Assembly (NCBI RefSeq): GCF_037622515.1
Contig: NZ_JBBJCN010000002.1
Span: forward strand, 372,001-436,000
From: Paradesertivirga superstes
GTDB lineage: Bacteria; Bacteroidota; Bacteroidia; Sphingobacteriales; Sphingobacteriaceae
Length of the DNA: 64,000 bases
Reading direction: 5' to 3'
Shown: in pieces, positions 26,340 through 35,569 of the stretch
How the letters are laid out: each line of letters starts with the position of its first letter
How positions within the stretch are numbered: position 1 is the first letter of the stretch
Program-made: the position numbers and the translations under genes
Notes under the pieces: generated by a model
The model's input: the letters and a program-made list of their open reading frames with translations, nothing else
Told to the model about the DNA's origin: nothing
Databases searched by the model: none

Positions 26340-26360
26340 TAATCACCTACAATGTGATTA
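26340..26360 (-). promoter_or_regulatory. Hairpin in the thrS leader
   Basis: Arms TAATCAC (26340-26346) and GTGATTA (26354-26360) form a perfect 7-bp stem with a 7-nt loop a few bases after the predicted transcription start. The hairpin may affect thrS expression or mRNA stability; no known leader class is matched. Confidence 0.3.
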
Positions 26361-26366
26361 GGGATG

Positions 26367-26374
26367 CAAAAGTA
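26367..26374 (-). promoter_or_regulatory. Bacteroidota -7 promoter element of thrS operon
   Basis: TACTTTTG on the minus strand fits TAnnTTTG, 75 nt ahead of the thrS ATG. TTTC lies roughly where the upstream TTTG element is expected. Confidence 0.5.
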
Positions 26375-26404
26375 AGATTTTATACTGAAAGCTGTTATCA
26401 GAAA

Positions 26405-27133
26405 TTAAACATTACCCCAACCGTGTGAAAGCACATCCGCAATGTGCATGGTTTTTATCGGAAGCTGGTTTTTATCAATATACCCTTGCAGATGCAATAG
26501 ACAGGAAGCATCGGTTGAAATGATATATTCTGCATCGACGGCTAAGGCATTATCTACTTTTTGCTGAGCCATGGCGCTTGAGATACCATCAAATTTAACG
26601 GCAAATGTTCCGCCAAAACCGCAGCAGGTATCATTATCTTTAAGCTCTATCAAATCCAAACCGTGAACTTTTGCCAGTAATGCTCTGGGTTCATCTTTTA
26701 TTTTGCATTCTCTTAAACCCGCACAAGAATCATGGTATACCGCCCTACCCTCCAGTTCAGCTCCGAAATAGTCCTTTTTTATTACATTGATTAAAAAATC
26801 TGACAGTTCAAAAATATTACTTTGGATGGTACGGCATTTATTATGGACAGTAGTGTTAGTAAATAAATCATTATAATAATTCTTCACCATCCCTGTACAT
26901 GAAGCTGAAGGGGAAACAATGTAATTGGCTTCAGAAAAGTCATTAAGAAACTTACTTCCCACAGCTTTTGCTTCATCCCAAAACCCGGCATTAAATGCTG
27001 GTTGTCCGCAGCATGTTTGCTGTGAATTATATATTACTTTACATCCTGCTTTTTCTAAAACTTTTATAGTATTAAATGCTGTTTCAGGATAAAGCTGATC
27101 TATAAAGCAGGGAATAAAAAGTTCAACTGTCAT
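26405..27133 (-). CDS. (Fe-S)-binding CCG-domain protein, LutA/GlpC-like
   Basis: 242 residues from MTVELFIPCFIDQLYPETAF. Two cysteine-rich CCG domains bind an Fe-S cluster, with NSQQTCCGQPAFNAGF near residue 40 and DNDTCCGFGGTFAVK near residue 185. This is the architecture of LutA, one of three subunits of the LutABC lactate oxidase; lutB and lutC are not adjacent. A TACCTTTG promoter lies 9 nt ahead (27143-27150). The lactate role is family knowledge; the substrate here is unproven. Confidence 0.88.
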   Translation of the reverse strand: MTVELFIPCFIDQLYPETAFNTIKVLEKAGCKVIYNSQQTCCGQPAFNAGFWDEAKAVGSKFLNDFSEANYIVSPSASCTGMVKNYYNDLFTNTTVHNKCRTIQSNIFELSDFLINVIKKDYFGAELEGRAVYHDSCAGLRECKIKDEPRALLAKVHGLDLIELKDNDTCCGFGGTFAVKFDGISSAMAQQKVDNALAVDAEYIISTDASCLLHLQGYIDKNQLPIKTMHIADVLSHGWGNV

Positions 27134-27142
27134 AATTGAGGC

Positions 27143-27150
27143 CAAAGGTA
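27143..27150 (-). promoter_or_regulatory. Bacteroidota -7 element of the LutA-like gene
   Basis: TACCTTTG (minus strand) ends 9 nt before the ATG at 27133, giving a very short leader. Confidence 0.5.
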
Positions 27151-27198
27151 AAAGCTTAAAGGTTAAATCATGAAGTTTTTAACAAAACCTTCATGATT

Positions 27199-28500
27199 TT
27201 AATCAACAACCTTTTGGGGTTTTGTTTTTAACACCACAAATAACATAACAAACCCAACTATGAAAAACAGGGTTAAAGTAAGCGCTGAATTCCTGATATT
27301 TGAATGCTCCTCAATAAAAGCAAAGGTGGCTAAGCCTATAACAATCGCTACTTTTTCGGTAACATCATAAAAACTAAAAAATGAAGCCGTATCATGGGTA
27401 TTTTCCGGCAACAGCTTAGAGTACGTTGAACGTGAAAGAGACTGAATCCCTCCCATTATTAAACCCACCAAACCAGCCAGCACAAAGAACTGATACTTAC
27501 TTTGGATAAAGTAAGCAACGATGCAAACCCCAACCCAAACCGAAACGACCATCATCAGGACTTTGATATTGCCGATTTTTTTAGCCAGTAAAGACATCAG
27601 GTTAGCTCCTGCGATGGCTACCAATTGGATGATTAAAATTGTGGCGATCAGTTCGCTGGTTTCCATTTTTAAAACTTTCGCTCCAAAAGCGGTAGCTACC
27701 AGCATGATAGTTTGAACACCAACAGAATAAAAGAAGAACGCATATAAAAAACGATGAAGCACATTAACGGCTTTCAGCTGTTTCCAAACCTTGCCCAATT
27801 CCTGATAACCGCTTTTTAAACTATTCGATGATGATTTTTCAAGTGCTGGCGTACCCTTGGGCAGGATATTAAAAGGGATTTGGGCAAAACCTATCCACCA
27901 GATTCCTACCAGTAAAAAGGATAATCTTGCAGGGAAAGATGCATCTGTAATACCAAAAAGCTCTGGCTTCAAAACAAAAACAAAACAAATTATCTGTAAC
28001 AATACACTCCCGATATAACCATAAGAAAATCCATGTGCGCTTATTTTATCCTGCTGATCTATAGTAGCAATCTCCGGAAGGTATGAGTTACTGAACATTA
28101 CTCCGCCTATGTATCCGGTTGCCGCAATAACGGAGCATATTACCCCCAATTCAAGTGTATCGGAGTTAAAAAAGAACAATCCGATGCAGGCAAGCGAACC
28201 TAACCATGTAAAAAATTTCATAAAAGCTTTTTTATTACCCCGGGCATCTGCAATCCCTGATAAAACCGGCAACAGAATCGCCATAATGAGATATGCAACC
28301 GATAGGGAATAATTAGCTAAAGCTGTATTCACAAAGCTAAACCCAAAAAAATCCACTTTGTCGCCGTATTCTTTCGTGGTTGTGATAATGGTATAGTATG
28401 CGGGAAATATGGTAGATGTGATTACTAGGTTGTAAGCTGAATTTGCCCAATCGAACATAGCCCATGCTTTGATTGTGCGTTTGTTGTTTTTTTCTTGCAT
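27199..28500 (-). CDS. MFS transporter, UMF1/Atg22-like
   Basis: 433 residues with about 11-12 membrane helices. The start RTIKAWAMFDWANSAYNLVITSTIFPAYY is the hallmark of the UMF1 family, related to yeast Atg22, which exports amino acids from the vacuole. Bacterial substrates are unknown. MGGIQSLSRSTYSKLLPENTHDTASFFSFYDVTEK is another family stretch in the second half. Same direction as the LutA-like gene, 65 bp apart, but that gene has its own promoter. Confidence 0.9.
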   Translation of the reverse strand: MQEKNNKRTIKAWAMFDWANSAYNLVITSTIFPAYYTIITTTKEYGDKVDFFGFSFVNTALANYSLSVAYLIMAILLPVLSGIADARGNKKAFMKFFTWLGSLACIGLFFFNSDTLELGVICSVIAATGYIGGVMFSNSYLPEIATIDQQDKISAHGFSYGYIGSVLLQIICFVFVLKPELFGITDASFPARLSFLLVGIWWIGFAQIPFNILPKGTPALEKSSSNSLKSGYQELGKVWKQLKAVNVLHRFLYAFFFYSVGVQTIMLVATAFGAKVLKMETSELIATILIIQLVAIAGANLMSLLAKKIGNIKVLMMVVSVWVGVCIVAYFIQSKYQFFVLAGLVGLIMGGIQSLSRSTYSKLLPENTHDTASFFSFYDVTEKVAIVIGLATFAFIEEHSNIRNSALTLTLFFIVGFVMLFVVLKTKPQKVVD

Positions 28501-28699
28501 AAGGTTGGTCGAAAATAGGGAATTTGTAAGAAAAAAGATGAATTGTCTAAAATGAGGTTGACTGTACTAAAACAAGAGATGGTTGGCCGAGGTGGTAAGT
28601 ATTGATTAAGCGATATGAAACCAGGTATTTCAAATCATAAATGATGGATACGTTAAACAAAAGCCGACTAATTCATGTTATGGGCTTAAAACTATAATT

Positions 28700-29080
28700 A
28701 TGAAAAGCACATTCTTCATCTTTCTGTCGGCGATTATTTTAAGCAGTTGCTCACGACCTGCAAAGGATTTGGCTACTGTAGAAATTGGTATGACCAAGAC
28801 AGAAGTAACTCAAATTGTAGGAGAACCGAAAAAGAAAAACGTTATTAATAAAACTGAAATATGGGATTATCCGGACTCCAACCGGACCATTGTTTTTAGA
28901 ATGGATACAGTGTATTCGGTTATGACTTCAGCCAGGGCGCGACTGGATTCGATTAGTATTTGGATGGATAGCACAAATACTAAAGTAAAAAAAGGCTTCG
29001 GAAAAATTGGAGATAAGCTTGAGAACGCTGGTGACAAAATTCGGGAGAAAGTAAAGAAAGATTCTTCAAAAGCCGAATAA
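28700..29080 (+). CDS. Small lipoprotein with BamE/SmpA-like fold
   Basis: 126 residues. MKSTFFIFLSAIILSSCSRP is a lipoprotein signal with Cys17. IGMTKTEVTQIVGEPKKKNVINKTEIWDYPD matches the pattern of SmpA/OmlA (BamE) domains: GMTxxEV..llGxP followed by a tyrosine strand. The C-terminal tail is a charged helix (KKGFGKIGDKLENAGDKIREKVKKD). It may assist the outer-membrane assembly machinery or be a separate envelope lipoprotein. Divergent from the MFS gene and followed by a hairpin terminator. Confidence 0.72.
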   Translation: MKSTFFIFLSAIILSSCSRPAKDLATVEIGMTKTEVTQIVGEPKKKNVINKTEIWDYPDSNRTIVFRMDTVYSVMTSARARLDSISIWMDSTNTKVKKGFGKIGDKLENAGDKIREKVKKDSSKAE

Positions 29081-29091
29081 TCAACCCAAAA

Positions 29092-29133
29092 AAAGCTCTG
29101 TATAAACGGAATAGCGAAAATACAGAGCTTTTC
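29092..29133. terminator. Bidirectional hairpin terminator
   Basis: Perfect 11-bp arms AAAGCTCTGTA (29092-29102) and TACAGAGCTTT (29121-29131), followed by TTCTATT on the plus strand and preceded by an A-run that serves the minus strand. It separates two convergent genes. Confidence 0.75.
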
Positions 29134-29153
29134 TATTAAACAACCAGAGGCAT

Positions 29154-29993
29154 CTATTTCAAACGATAAGTCATTGCCATTCCACTAAAGCCATCACCCA
29201 TAAGAGGCTGAACACTTAATCCCTGAACCATATTCTTATTTTTGTGAAAATGCGGCACCAAAATACCGGTAGCAGCACCTATGCCATAACCGAGTAGATT
29301 ATCGCTTAAAAAGTGCTGACCAGCTTTTAAACGCATGTATGCTACGCTGGCCGGTAAAATAGCAGCAGCAGCCCATACGTAAGGCCTAGCTTTAGAATTT
29401 GGGTTAAAATCACTGAATACTTTTGCGGTAAAAAAGGAGGCAGCAGCCGTTGCAGCGGTATGTCCGGCATAAAATGAACGCTGAGAATTCTTACTTTGGC
29501 GTTTAGACATTGGAGCATCGGAGCTGTAAACCAAGGGGCGGGGTCTGTTTATTCCACCTGCAGATAAGGTAAATAGCGCACCTGTAGTTGCCATAGTTTC
29601 GAGATATAATACAAATACCTGACCCGCTTTCTTTCCTATATTTTTATTTAACAATGCAACTACAGGCATAGCAAATGAAGCGTAAAACGGAAGATAACTA
29701 TCATCATTTGCTTTATCTGAAAAGTATCCGGCACTAAATCTGTCGAAACCATTCACATCATTTTTATCCAGGGCTAATACCTCTCCTTCTGTAAGAGGAT
29801 CTTTATTTTGAACCATACTTAAGCCTAAAACCGACAAACCCAATCCGGCACCGATTATAGGACCATCAACTACAAACCGTGTTGTGTAGGGTGAACTATT
29901 CCGACCGTTCGAAGTAGAAGCGGTAGAATCTGTTTGTGCATAGGCACCATTTAAAAGCTTAATTAGAAAAAGTAGTGTAAGTGTGTATTTCAT
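29154..29993 (-). CDS. PAP2-family phosphatase, secreted or outer-membrane type
   Basis: 279 residues from MKYTLTLLFLIKLLNGAYAQ, a signal peptide. The acid-phosphatase triad is visible: GGINRPRP (motif 1), SFYAGHT (motif 2, His nucleophile helper) and LKAGQHFLSDNLLGYGIG (motif 3, His and Asp). Such enzymes dephosphorylate lipid phosphates such as phosphatidic acid or undecaprenyl pyrophosphate; here the active site should face the periplasm. The end (GMAMTYRLK) has the barrel-like pattern common in Bacteroidota PAP2 proteins. Confidence 0.88.
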   Translation of the reverse strand: MKYTLTLLFLIKLLNGAYAQTDSTASTSNGRNSSPYTTRFVVDGPIIGAGLGLSVLGLSMVQNKDPLTEGEVLALDKNDVNGFDRFSAGYFSDKANDDSYLPFYASFAMPVVALLNKNIGKKAGQVFVLYLETMATTGALFTLSAGGINRPRPLVYSSDAPMSKRQSKNSQRSFYAGHTAATAAASFFTAKVFSDFNPNSKARPYVWAAAAILPASVAYMRLKAGQHFLSDNLLGYGIGAATGILVPHFHKNKNMVQGLSVQPLMGDGFSGMAMTYRLK

Positions 29994-30050
29994 AACAATT
30001 TTTATTTAAAGCTTAACACCACTTTAATAAAATTGTTTAATTGCTGCTTT

Positions 30051-30929
30051 TCAGAACTTCTCTTCAATGCCTAAGCCAAACAATGCAAAATCATATTTAA
30101 CAGGGTCATCTGGGTCAAATTCACGAAGGCGTTGGGTTAACTCAAGCGCGGTCTGCCAATCGGTTTGTTTGCGGGAGATAAGATTTAATTTACGGGCAAC
30201 TCTATCCACATGCACATCACATGGGCAAATTAGTTGCGATGGTTTTAACTTGCTCCATAATCCAAAATCAACGCCTTTATCATCTTTTCGTACCATCCAA
30301 CGTAAAAACATATTTAAACGTTTACATGTAGATTTCTGAGCTGGGGAACTTACATGTTTGATTGTTCTTCGCGGGTAATCGGGCAGACTAAAGAAGTATG
30401 AACGAAAATAATTCAGATTGGATTCGATATTCCGAGTAGTTGTATTCCCGGAAATCAATAATTCGTCAATATAGCAAGCTGGCGAGGTCAATTCAACAAA
30501 TGACCTGTCTCCAATAAATTCCTCCAAATATTCATCTCTGAAAACATGATCTTTCGACTTAGGAATAAAGGCATCTTCGAGCGAATTATACCTCATGTAA
30601 TGATTTTGAAAGAATTGCATAAAATACAAAAGATCAGTATCATTAAATGTTCTGTGCTTAAATCCAAGCAAGGCTTTCAAATCGGTGTCTTTATGATTTT
30701 TAACAAACTCATATGGTGTTTTATCCATTCGTGATGATAGCTCATTGCATTTATTGATAATGGTTTTTCGCTGGCCCCAGGCTAACATCGCTGCAAAGAA
30801 ACCCATGATCTCAATATCCTGTTGAACAGAAAACTGGTGAGGAATTACAATCGGATCATTCTCTATAAAATCCGGGCGATTGTACTGCTCAACTTTTGAA
30901 TCGAGAAAGACTTTAAGGTTTTTGATCAT
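30051..30929 (-). CDS. TIGR02757 / DUF2400 family protein
   Basis: 292 residues. The N-terminal half (DIEIMGFFAAMLAWGQRKTIINKC) and the segment KRLNMFLRWMVRKDDKGVDFGLW followed by CPCDVHVDRVARKL match the TIGR02757 family, which is widespread in Bacteroidota and is distantly related to helix-hairpin-helix DNA glycosylases of the endonuclease III type (family knowledge, recalled). The C-P-C and D-V-H residues stand where the glycosylase active region would be. Enzymatic role unknown. Single gene between PAP2 and the PLP enzyme. Confidence 0.85.
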   Translation of the reverse strand: MIKNLKVFLDSKVEQYNRPDFIENDPIVIPHQFSVQQDIEIMGFFAAMLAWGQRKTIINKCNELSSRMDKTPYEFVKNHKDTDLKALLGFKHRTFNDTDLLYFMQFFQNHYMRYNSLEDAFIPKSKDHVFRDEYLEEFIGDRSFVELTSPACYIDELLISGNTTTRNIESNLNYFRSYFFSLPDYPRRTIKHVSSPAQKSTCKRLNMFLRWMVRKDDKGVDFGLWSKLKPSQLICPCDVHVDRVARKLNLISRKQTDWQTALELTQRLREFDPDDPVKYDFALFGLGIEEKF

Positions 30930-30991
30930 CGCACAGATTTTACATCGATTAAACAGTTAGATTTTAAAAGCTTAATTAGATATATCTAAAG

Positions 30992-32137
30992 CTATACATT
31001 ATCTAATGCCCGCCGTAAATCATCTAAAAGATCTTCTATATCCTCTACGCCTACACTTAAACGAAGCATATTATCAGTTACTCCAACAGCCTCGCGTATT
31101 TCTTTCGGGATAGATCCATGTGTCATGCTCACGGGGTGATTAATTAAGGATTCGACCCCTCCTAATGATTCTGCAAGGGTAAATAATTTGAATCTTGAAG
31201 CTAGTTCAAAAGTGGTTTTTAAATCGGCATCTTTAAGTGTGAACGAAATCATTCCCCCAAAATCGCGCATTTGCTTTTTAGCTATAGCATGATTTGGGTG
31301 ATCTTCGAAGCCTGGCCAGTAAATCTTATCGATCGCAGCATGCTCCTTTAAAAAAAATGCGATTTTTCTTCCATTTTCGCAATGGGCCTTCATTCTCAGA
31401 TGAAGTGTTTTAATTCCCCTCAAAACTAAAAAGCTATCCATAGGGCCCGGAGTTGCTCCGCAGGCGTTGTAAATAAACCAGAGACGTTTATACAGATCCT
31501 CATCGTTCAGCATCAATGCCCCCATAACAACATCCGAATGTCCGCCAAGATATTTCGTCACCGAGTGCATCACAATATCAGCCCCCAAATCTAAAGGGTT
31601 TTGCAGGTAGGGAGAAGCAAAAGTATTATCAACAGCAAGGAGGACTTTTTTAGCTTTGGCGATTTCTGAGATGGCGGCAATGTCAACAATCTGCAGAGTC
31701 GGATTAGTTGGAGTTTCTATCCATATAAGCTTAGTTTTATCGGTGAGATACTGATTGATATCTGCTGGAATTGCGAAATTCGCAAAATGAAATTTAATGC
31801 CATAATTAGCGAAAATCCTGGTAAACATTCGGAACGAACCCCCATACAAATCGTTCCCGGTTATTACTTCATCGCCAGGCCGAAGTAACTTCATAACGGC
31901 ATCAGTCGCTCCCATCCCGCTCGAGAAGGCCAGTCCAAACTTTGCATTTTCCAATGCTGCCAAACAATCTTCTAAAGCTTTTCGGGTTGGGTTCGTACCC
32001 CGGGAATATTCAAAACCCTTGTGTTCTCCAGGTGTTTTTTGCCAATAGGTCGATGTTTGATATATGGGTGTCATTACCGCTCCAGTAGTTGGGTCAGGAT
32101 GCTGCCCAGCGTGAATAGCTTTAGTTCCGAATTTCAT
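30992..32137 (-). CDS. Cystathionine gamma-synthase/lyase family PLP enzyme
   Basis: 381 residues. The Cys/Met-metabolism PLP fold is clear: MKFGTKAIHAGQHPDPTTGAVMTPIYQTSTY, FEYSRGTNPTRKALEDCLAALE, and the PLP lysine in HSVTKYLGGHSDVVMGAL. It acts in trans-sulfuration or homoserine sulfhydrylation; sequence alone does not tell synthase (MetB) from lyase (CGL). It is divergent from egtB with 140 bp between, so it may supply cysteine for ergothioneine formation (inference). A TACTTTTG promoter lies at 32156-32163. Confidence 0.93.
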   Translation of the reverse strand: MKFGTKAIHAGQHPDPTTGAVMTPIYQTSTYWQKTPGEHKGFEYSRGTNPTRKALEDCLAALENAKFGLAFSSGMGATDAVMKLLRPGDEVITGNDLYGGSFRMFTRIFANYGIKFHFANFAIPADINQYLTDKTKLIWIETPTNPTLQIVDIAAISEIAKAKKVLLAVDNTFASPYLQNPLDLGADIVMHSVTKYLGGHSDVVMGALMLNDEDLYKRLWFIYNACGATPGPMDSFLVLRGIKTLHLRMKAHCENGRKIAFFLKEHAAIDKIYWPGFEDHPNHAIAKKQMRDFGGMISFTLKDADLKTTFELASRFKLFTLAESLGGVESLINHPVSMTHGSIPKEIREAVGVTDNMLRLSVGVEDIEDLLDDLRRALDNV

Positions 32138-32155
32138 GCTTATAGAATTTATGAT

Positions 32156-32163
32156 GCAAAAGT
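32156..32163 (-). promoter_or_regulatory. Bacteroidota -7 element of the trans-sulfuration gene
   Basis: TACTTTTG on the minus strand, 18 nt ahead of the ATG at 32137, in the spacer shared with divergent egtB. Confidence 0.5.
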
Positions 32164-32277
32164 ATAAAACCCTTTCGGGAGATTTATGTACTAAAATTCC
32201 GGGAATAATTTACCGTAATCAAAACAATCCGCATCCAAAACAATTTAAGCTTCGTAGGTTGTATTAGTAACTTATAT

Positions 32278-33426
32278 ATGCTTTTAGATAAATACAAAGA
32301 AGTAAGGGCACTAACCGAAAAAATCTGCGCACCCTTGAAAACGGAAGATTATGTCGTGCAGCCAATTGCGGATGTTAGTCCACCAAAATGGCACTTAGGT
32401 CACACCTCATGGTTCTTTGAGACCTTCATATTAAAGCCTCATCTTAAAGAATATAAGGAATTTGATTTAAACTATAACTTCGTATTCAATAGTTATTATG
32501 AAACTGTTGGAAACAGAGTTATTCGAACGGATAGAGGCAATTTAAGCAGACCCGCAGTAGAAGACATATATGCTTATCGTAGACATGTTGATAATCATAT
32601 GCACATTCTTTTACAGGATAAAGATTGGATCGCAAAATTCAGTTATTTAATAACATTGGGCCTCAACCACGAACAACAGCATCAGGAACTTTTATACACA
32701 GATATCAAATACATTTTTGGGCACAATCCCTTGTTTCCCGCTTATAGCCAAAATCAAAATCCCTTACCTTCATCCGAAGAAATAAAAGATTTTATTGAAA
32801 TACCAGAAGGCTTGTATGGAATAGGATATGAAGGTGAAGGTTTTTCTTTTGACAATGAATCATACAGACATACAGTATATCTGAACTCATATAAAATCCG
32901 CTCTTCCCTCATTAGTAATAGCGAGTATCTTGAATTTATTAAAGATGGTGGCTATCAGAATTTCAACTACTGGCACCTCGAGGGCTGGGAATGGGTGAAC
33001 CAAAATCACATTAAGGCCCCTCTTTACTGGCACCAAATAAACGGCGCTTGGCACCAGTATACTTTAAATGGATTAAATCCAATAGAAATGGACGCCCCTC
33101 TTTGTCACATAAATTACTATGAAGCTCATGCTTATGCTGAGTGGGCAGGTAAAAGACTCCCTACTGAATTTGAATGGGAAGCTGCATCGGCCAAATTTAA
33201 CTGGGGTAAGCGCTGGGAATGGACAGAAAGCGCCTACTTACCCTACCCCGGGTTTAAAAAAGAAGAAGGAGCTCTTGGTGAATACAATGGCAAATTTATG
33301 ATCAATCAAATGGTGTTGCGGGGTGCCTCCGAAGTGACCTCACCGGGACATAGCAGGGCAACGTACCGTAATTTCTTTCACCCGGATTTACGATGGCAAT
33401 ACACTGGTATTCGACTTGCACAATAA
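32278..33426 (+). CDS. egtB: Ergothioneine biosynthesis sulfoxide synthase EgtB
   Basis: 382 residues. Joins hercynine to a thiol (cysteine or gamma-glutamyl-cysteine) with O2 at a non-heme iron. The N-terminal DinB_2 domain supplies the iron ligands: H42 in LGHTSWFFE and H131/H135 in NHEQQHQE. The C-terminal FGE-sulfatase domain runs from about 175 to the end, with LPTEFEWEAA and TYRNFFHPDLRWQYTGIRLAQ. It is shorter than the mycobacterial enzyme (about 440) but normal for Bacteroidota. Six bases separate it from egtD, so they form one operon. No egtA, egtC or aminotransferase-type egtE is in the window, which suggests direct use of cysteine. Confidence 0.93.
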   Translation: MLLDKYKEVRALTEKICAPLKTEDYVVQPIADVSPPKWHLGHTSWFFETFILKPHLKEYKEFDLNYNFVFNSYYETVGNRVIRTDRGNLSRPAVEDIYAYRRHVDNHMHILLQDKDWIAKFSYLITLGLNHEQQHQELLYTDIKYIFGHNPLFPAYSQNQNPLPSSEEIKDFIEIPEGLYGIGYEGEGFSFDNESYRHTVYLNSYKIRSSLISNSEYLEFIKDGGYQNFNYWHLEGWEWVNQNHIKAPLYWHQINGAWHQYTLNGLNPIEMDAPLCHINYYEAHAYAEWAGKRLPTEFEWEAASAKFNWGKRWEWTESAYLPYPGFKKEEGALGEYNGKFMINQMVLRGASEVTSPGHSRATYRNFFHPDLRWQYTGIRLAQ

Positions 33427-33431
33427 ACAAT

Positions 33432-34409
33432 ATGAATCACATTTCCCAAAAAGATAAGCACTCAGAGACCACTGAAACATTCAAGAAGGATGTTATTAAA
33501 GGATTGCGCTCTACGCCCAAATTTCTTCAGTCTAAATATTTTTATGATAAACGCGGAGATAAACTATTTCAAAAAATAATGGAAGCCGAACAGTATTACC
33601 TTACTGATGCGGAGCTGGAGATATTTAACACCCGTTGTAGAGAAATGCTCGAAATTGTTAGCGACTTTGAACATGGCTTTGATTTAGTAGAGCTTGGAGC
33701 GGGTGATGCATTGAAATCTGCTGAGCTCTTAAAATGCTTGAGTAATGCAAATATTGATTTCAGTTACTATCCAATAGATATTTCAGGTAACATCATTCAA
33801 ACAATTGAAAAAGAGCTGCCTAAAAAAATAAAAGATTTAAAAATAAAGGGCATTACAGGCGACTATTTTGATGCGCTGGAAGAAGTCAAAGCATTTTCTA
33901 AAAACCCTAAATTGCTCCTCCTTTTAGGAGGAAACATTGGTAATATGCCTCCTGATGATGCTCTTATTTTTTGCAACAAACTTCACAATCACCTAAAGCA
34001 AGGCGACAAAGTATTAATAGGTTTTGATTTAAAGAAAAATCCCTGGACAATTTTCAATGCCTATAATGATAAAGATGGCATAACCCGAGAATTTAATCTG
34101 AACCTGCTTCATCGGATAAATCGGGAACTAGATGCTGATATCAACGTAAACCAGTTTGAGCATTACGAAAGTTATGATCCGGAATCAGGAGCCTGCAAAA
34201 GCTATCTTTTTAGTTTAATAGCACAAACTATAACCATTGAGGGTATTGATATACATTTCGAAGAGAATGAATGTATTTTCATGGAGACTTCACAGAAATA
34301 TACCATAGAGGAAACTCAAGTGTTAGCCAAAAAATCCGGATTTAAACCTCTAACGCAACTTTTCGATTCAAGAAACTTGTTTACCGACGTAGTATGGGAG
34401 AGGCTATGA
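33432..34409 (+). CDS. egtD: L-histidine N(alpha)-methyltransferase EgtD
   Basis: 325 residues from MNHISQKDKHSETT. Trimethylates histidine with three SAM to give hercynine, the EgtB substrate. Family features: the substrate region RSTPKFLQSKYFYDKRGDKLFQKIMEAEQYYLTDAE, SAM motif I VELGAGDALKSAELL and LLLLGGNIGNMPPDDA. The ATG at 33432 lies 6 bp after the egtB stop; the frame is open further upstream but only inside egtB. The pair is a minimal ergothioneine set making a thiol antioxidant in the cytoplasm. Confidence 0.94.
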   Translation: MNHISQKDKHSETTETFKKDVIKGLRSTPKFLQSKYFYDKRGDKLFQKIMEAEQYYLTDAELEIFNTRCREMLEIVSDFEHGFDLVELGAGDALKSAELLKCLSNANIDFSYYPIDISGNIIQTIEKELPKKIKDLKIKGITGDYFDALEEVKAFSKNPKLLLLLGGNIGNMPPDDALIFCNKLHNHLKQGDKVLIGFDLKKNPWTIFNAYNDKDGITREFNLNLLHRINRELDADINVNQFEHYESYDPESGACKSYLFSLIAQTITIEGIDIHFEENECIFMETSQKYTIEETQVLAKKSGFKPLTQLFDSRNLFTDVVWERL

Positions 34410-34469
34410 GAAACCTGCGACACCTCGCCGTAAATATGTGATATACATTAGATTATTCTAAATGTAGAA

Positions 34470-35531
34470 TTAAATTATCTGTTCCTCAAAAACTATTTTC
34501 CCCTGAGCTAACTGCTTTGATGTATCAATTACCCAGGCTGACAAATAAACAGATCCATCGGTTTCAAAACGAAGTTTAAAAAAGCCTTTTGCTTTCACTC
34601 CATAGCGTAAATACTTACCTCTTTGAACTACATACTTCACTTTAGAACCCGAACCACTAACAACAAAGTGGTTGTGATTTTTGCATATATACTGCAAATT
34701 ATGCTCATGACCAGCAGCATAAATCAGCCCGGGATACATCGCGAGAATATCCTTAAGCTTCTTTCTTAATCGCCGGTAACGTGGATGAGCTACATCTTCT
34801 CTGGCACCCAGAAATTTTCTATATAAGGGAACTAAGGATCCAAGTCCTGGTAAAGGAATCCATGCATTTTCGTCGTATAAGGTTAAAGGGAAAATATGAT
34901 GTTTAAGTTTAAATTTGCCTCCATGAATTGCATAACTATATACCGGATGATGGCCTGCTACCAGCAGATGCTTATCTTTATTCCGATCAAGAATCCCGAT
35001 AAGTTTTGCAAAAAATTCCTCTTCAGTTGATACATCACAACCATACTCCTTTCCTATAGGACGCAAGCCTTTTTGCATCCACCATTGGGTATCAATTGCT
35101 ACAATGGTAAGGTGATCGTTTAAATTAATTTCTACAGGCCCCGGACAACCGTTTGCAGGGAGGAAAACTTCCCTTTCCCCAAACAGTTTCCGCATATATT
35201 GTTCCTGTCGAATAATATAATCGTAACCATCAGGGCGCCCTCTGTTCCAGTCGTGATTTCCTGCAATGAAAACTAATTTACCGTGATAATCTTTTAAAGC
35301 TTCGTAATGCTGATTCAAAGTTCTTTCAGCATTCTTCCGCAGGATATTACTTATGGGAGGCATGCCCCTGGGATAAATATTATCGCCTAAGAAAATTATC
35401 CCGGAAGCTTGATTTTCGTCGAAATGTGAACCAAGCGTTTGCAAAACCGGATCGGGACGTGCGAGAGAAATGTCCCCTGTATCTCCAATCAAAAATAACT
35501 CAAACGGACTTTTAGGCTGATGTTCAGTCAT
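34470..35531 (-). CDS. Calcineurin-like metallophosphoesterase
   Basis: 353 residues. All five metal-binding blocks of the family are present: LIGDTGD, FLGDNIYPRG, IAGNHDWNRG, VAGHHPVYS and AAGHEHNLQY. Two metal ions (Mn, Fe or Zn) activate water to cleave phosphoesters. No signal peptide is seen, so cytoplasmic. Close relatives in Bacteroidota are long metallophosphoesterases of unknown substrate, sometimes compared with purple acid phosphatases. It is preceded by the enoyl-CoA hydratase gene 38 bp upstream, in the same direction. Confidence 0.87.
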   Translation of the reverse strand: MTEHQPKSPFELFLIGDTGDISLARPDPVLQTLGSHFDENQASGIIFLGDNIYPRGMPPISNILRKNAERTLNQHYEALKDYHGKLVFIAGNHDWNRGRPDGYDYIIRQEQYMRKLFGEREVFLPANGCPGPVEINLNDHLTIVAIDTQWWMQKGLRPIGKEYGCDVSTEEEFFAKLIGILDRNKDKHLLVAGHHPVYSYAIHGGKFKLKHHIFPLTLYDENAWIPLPGLGSLVPLYRKFLGAREDVAHPRYRRLRKKLKDILAMYPGLIYAAGHEHNLQYICKNHNHFVVSGSGSKVKYVVQRGKYLRYGVKAKGFFKLRFETDGSVYLSAWVIDTSKQLAQGKIVFEEQII

Positions 35532-35569
35532 ACCTAGCTAACAAGCCTTTAATAAGATTGTTGGATAAA

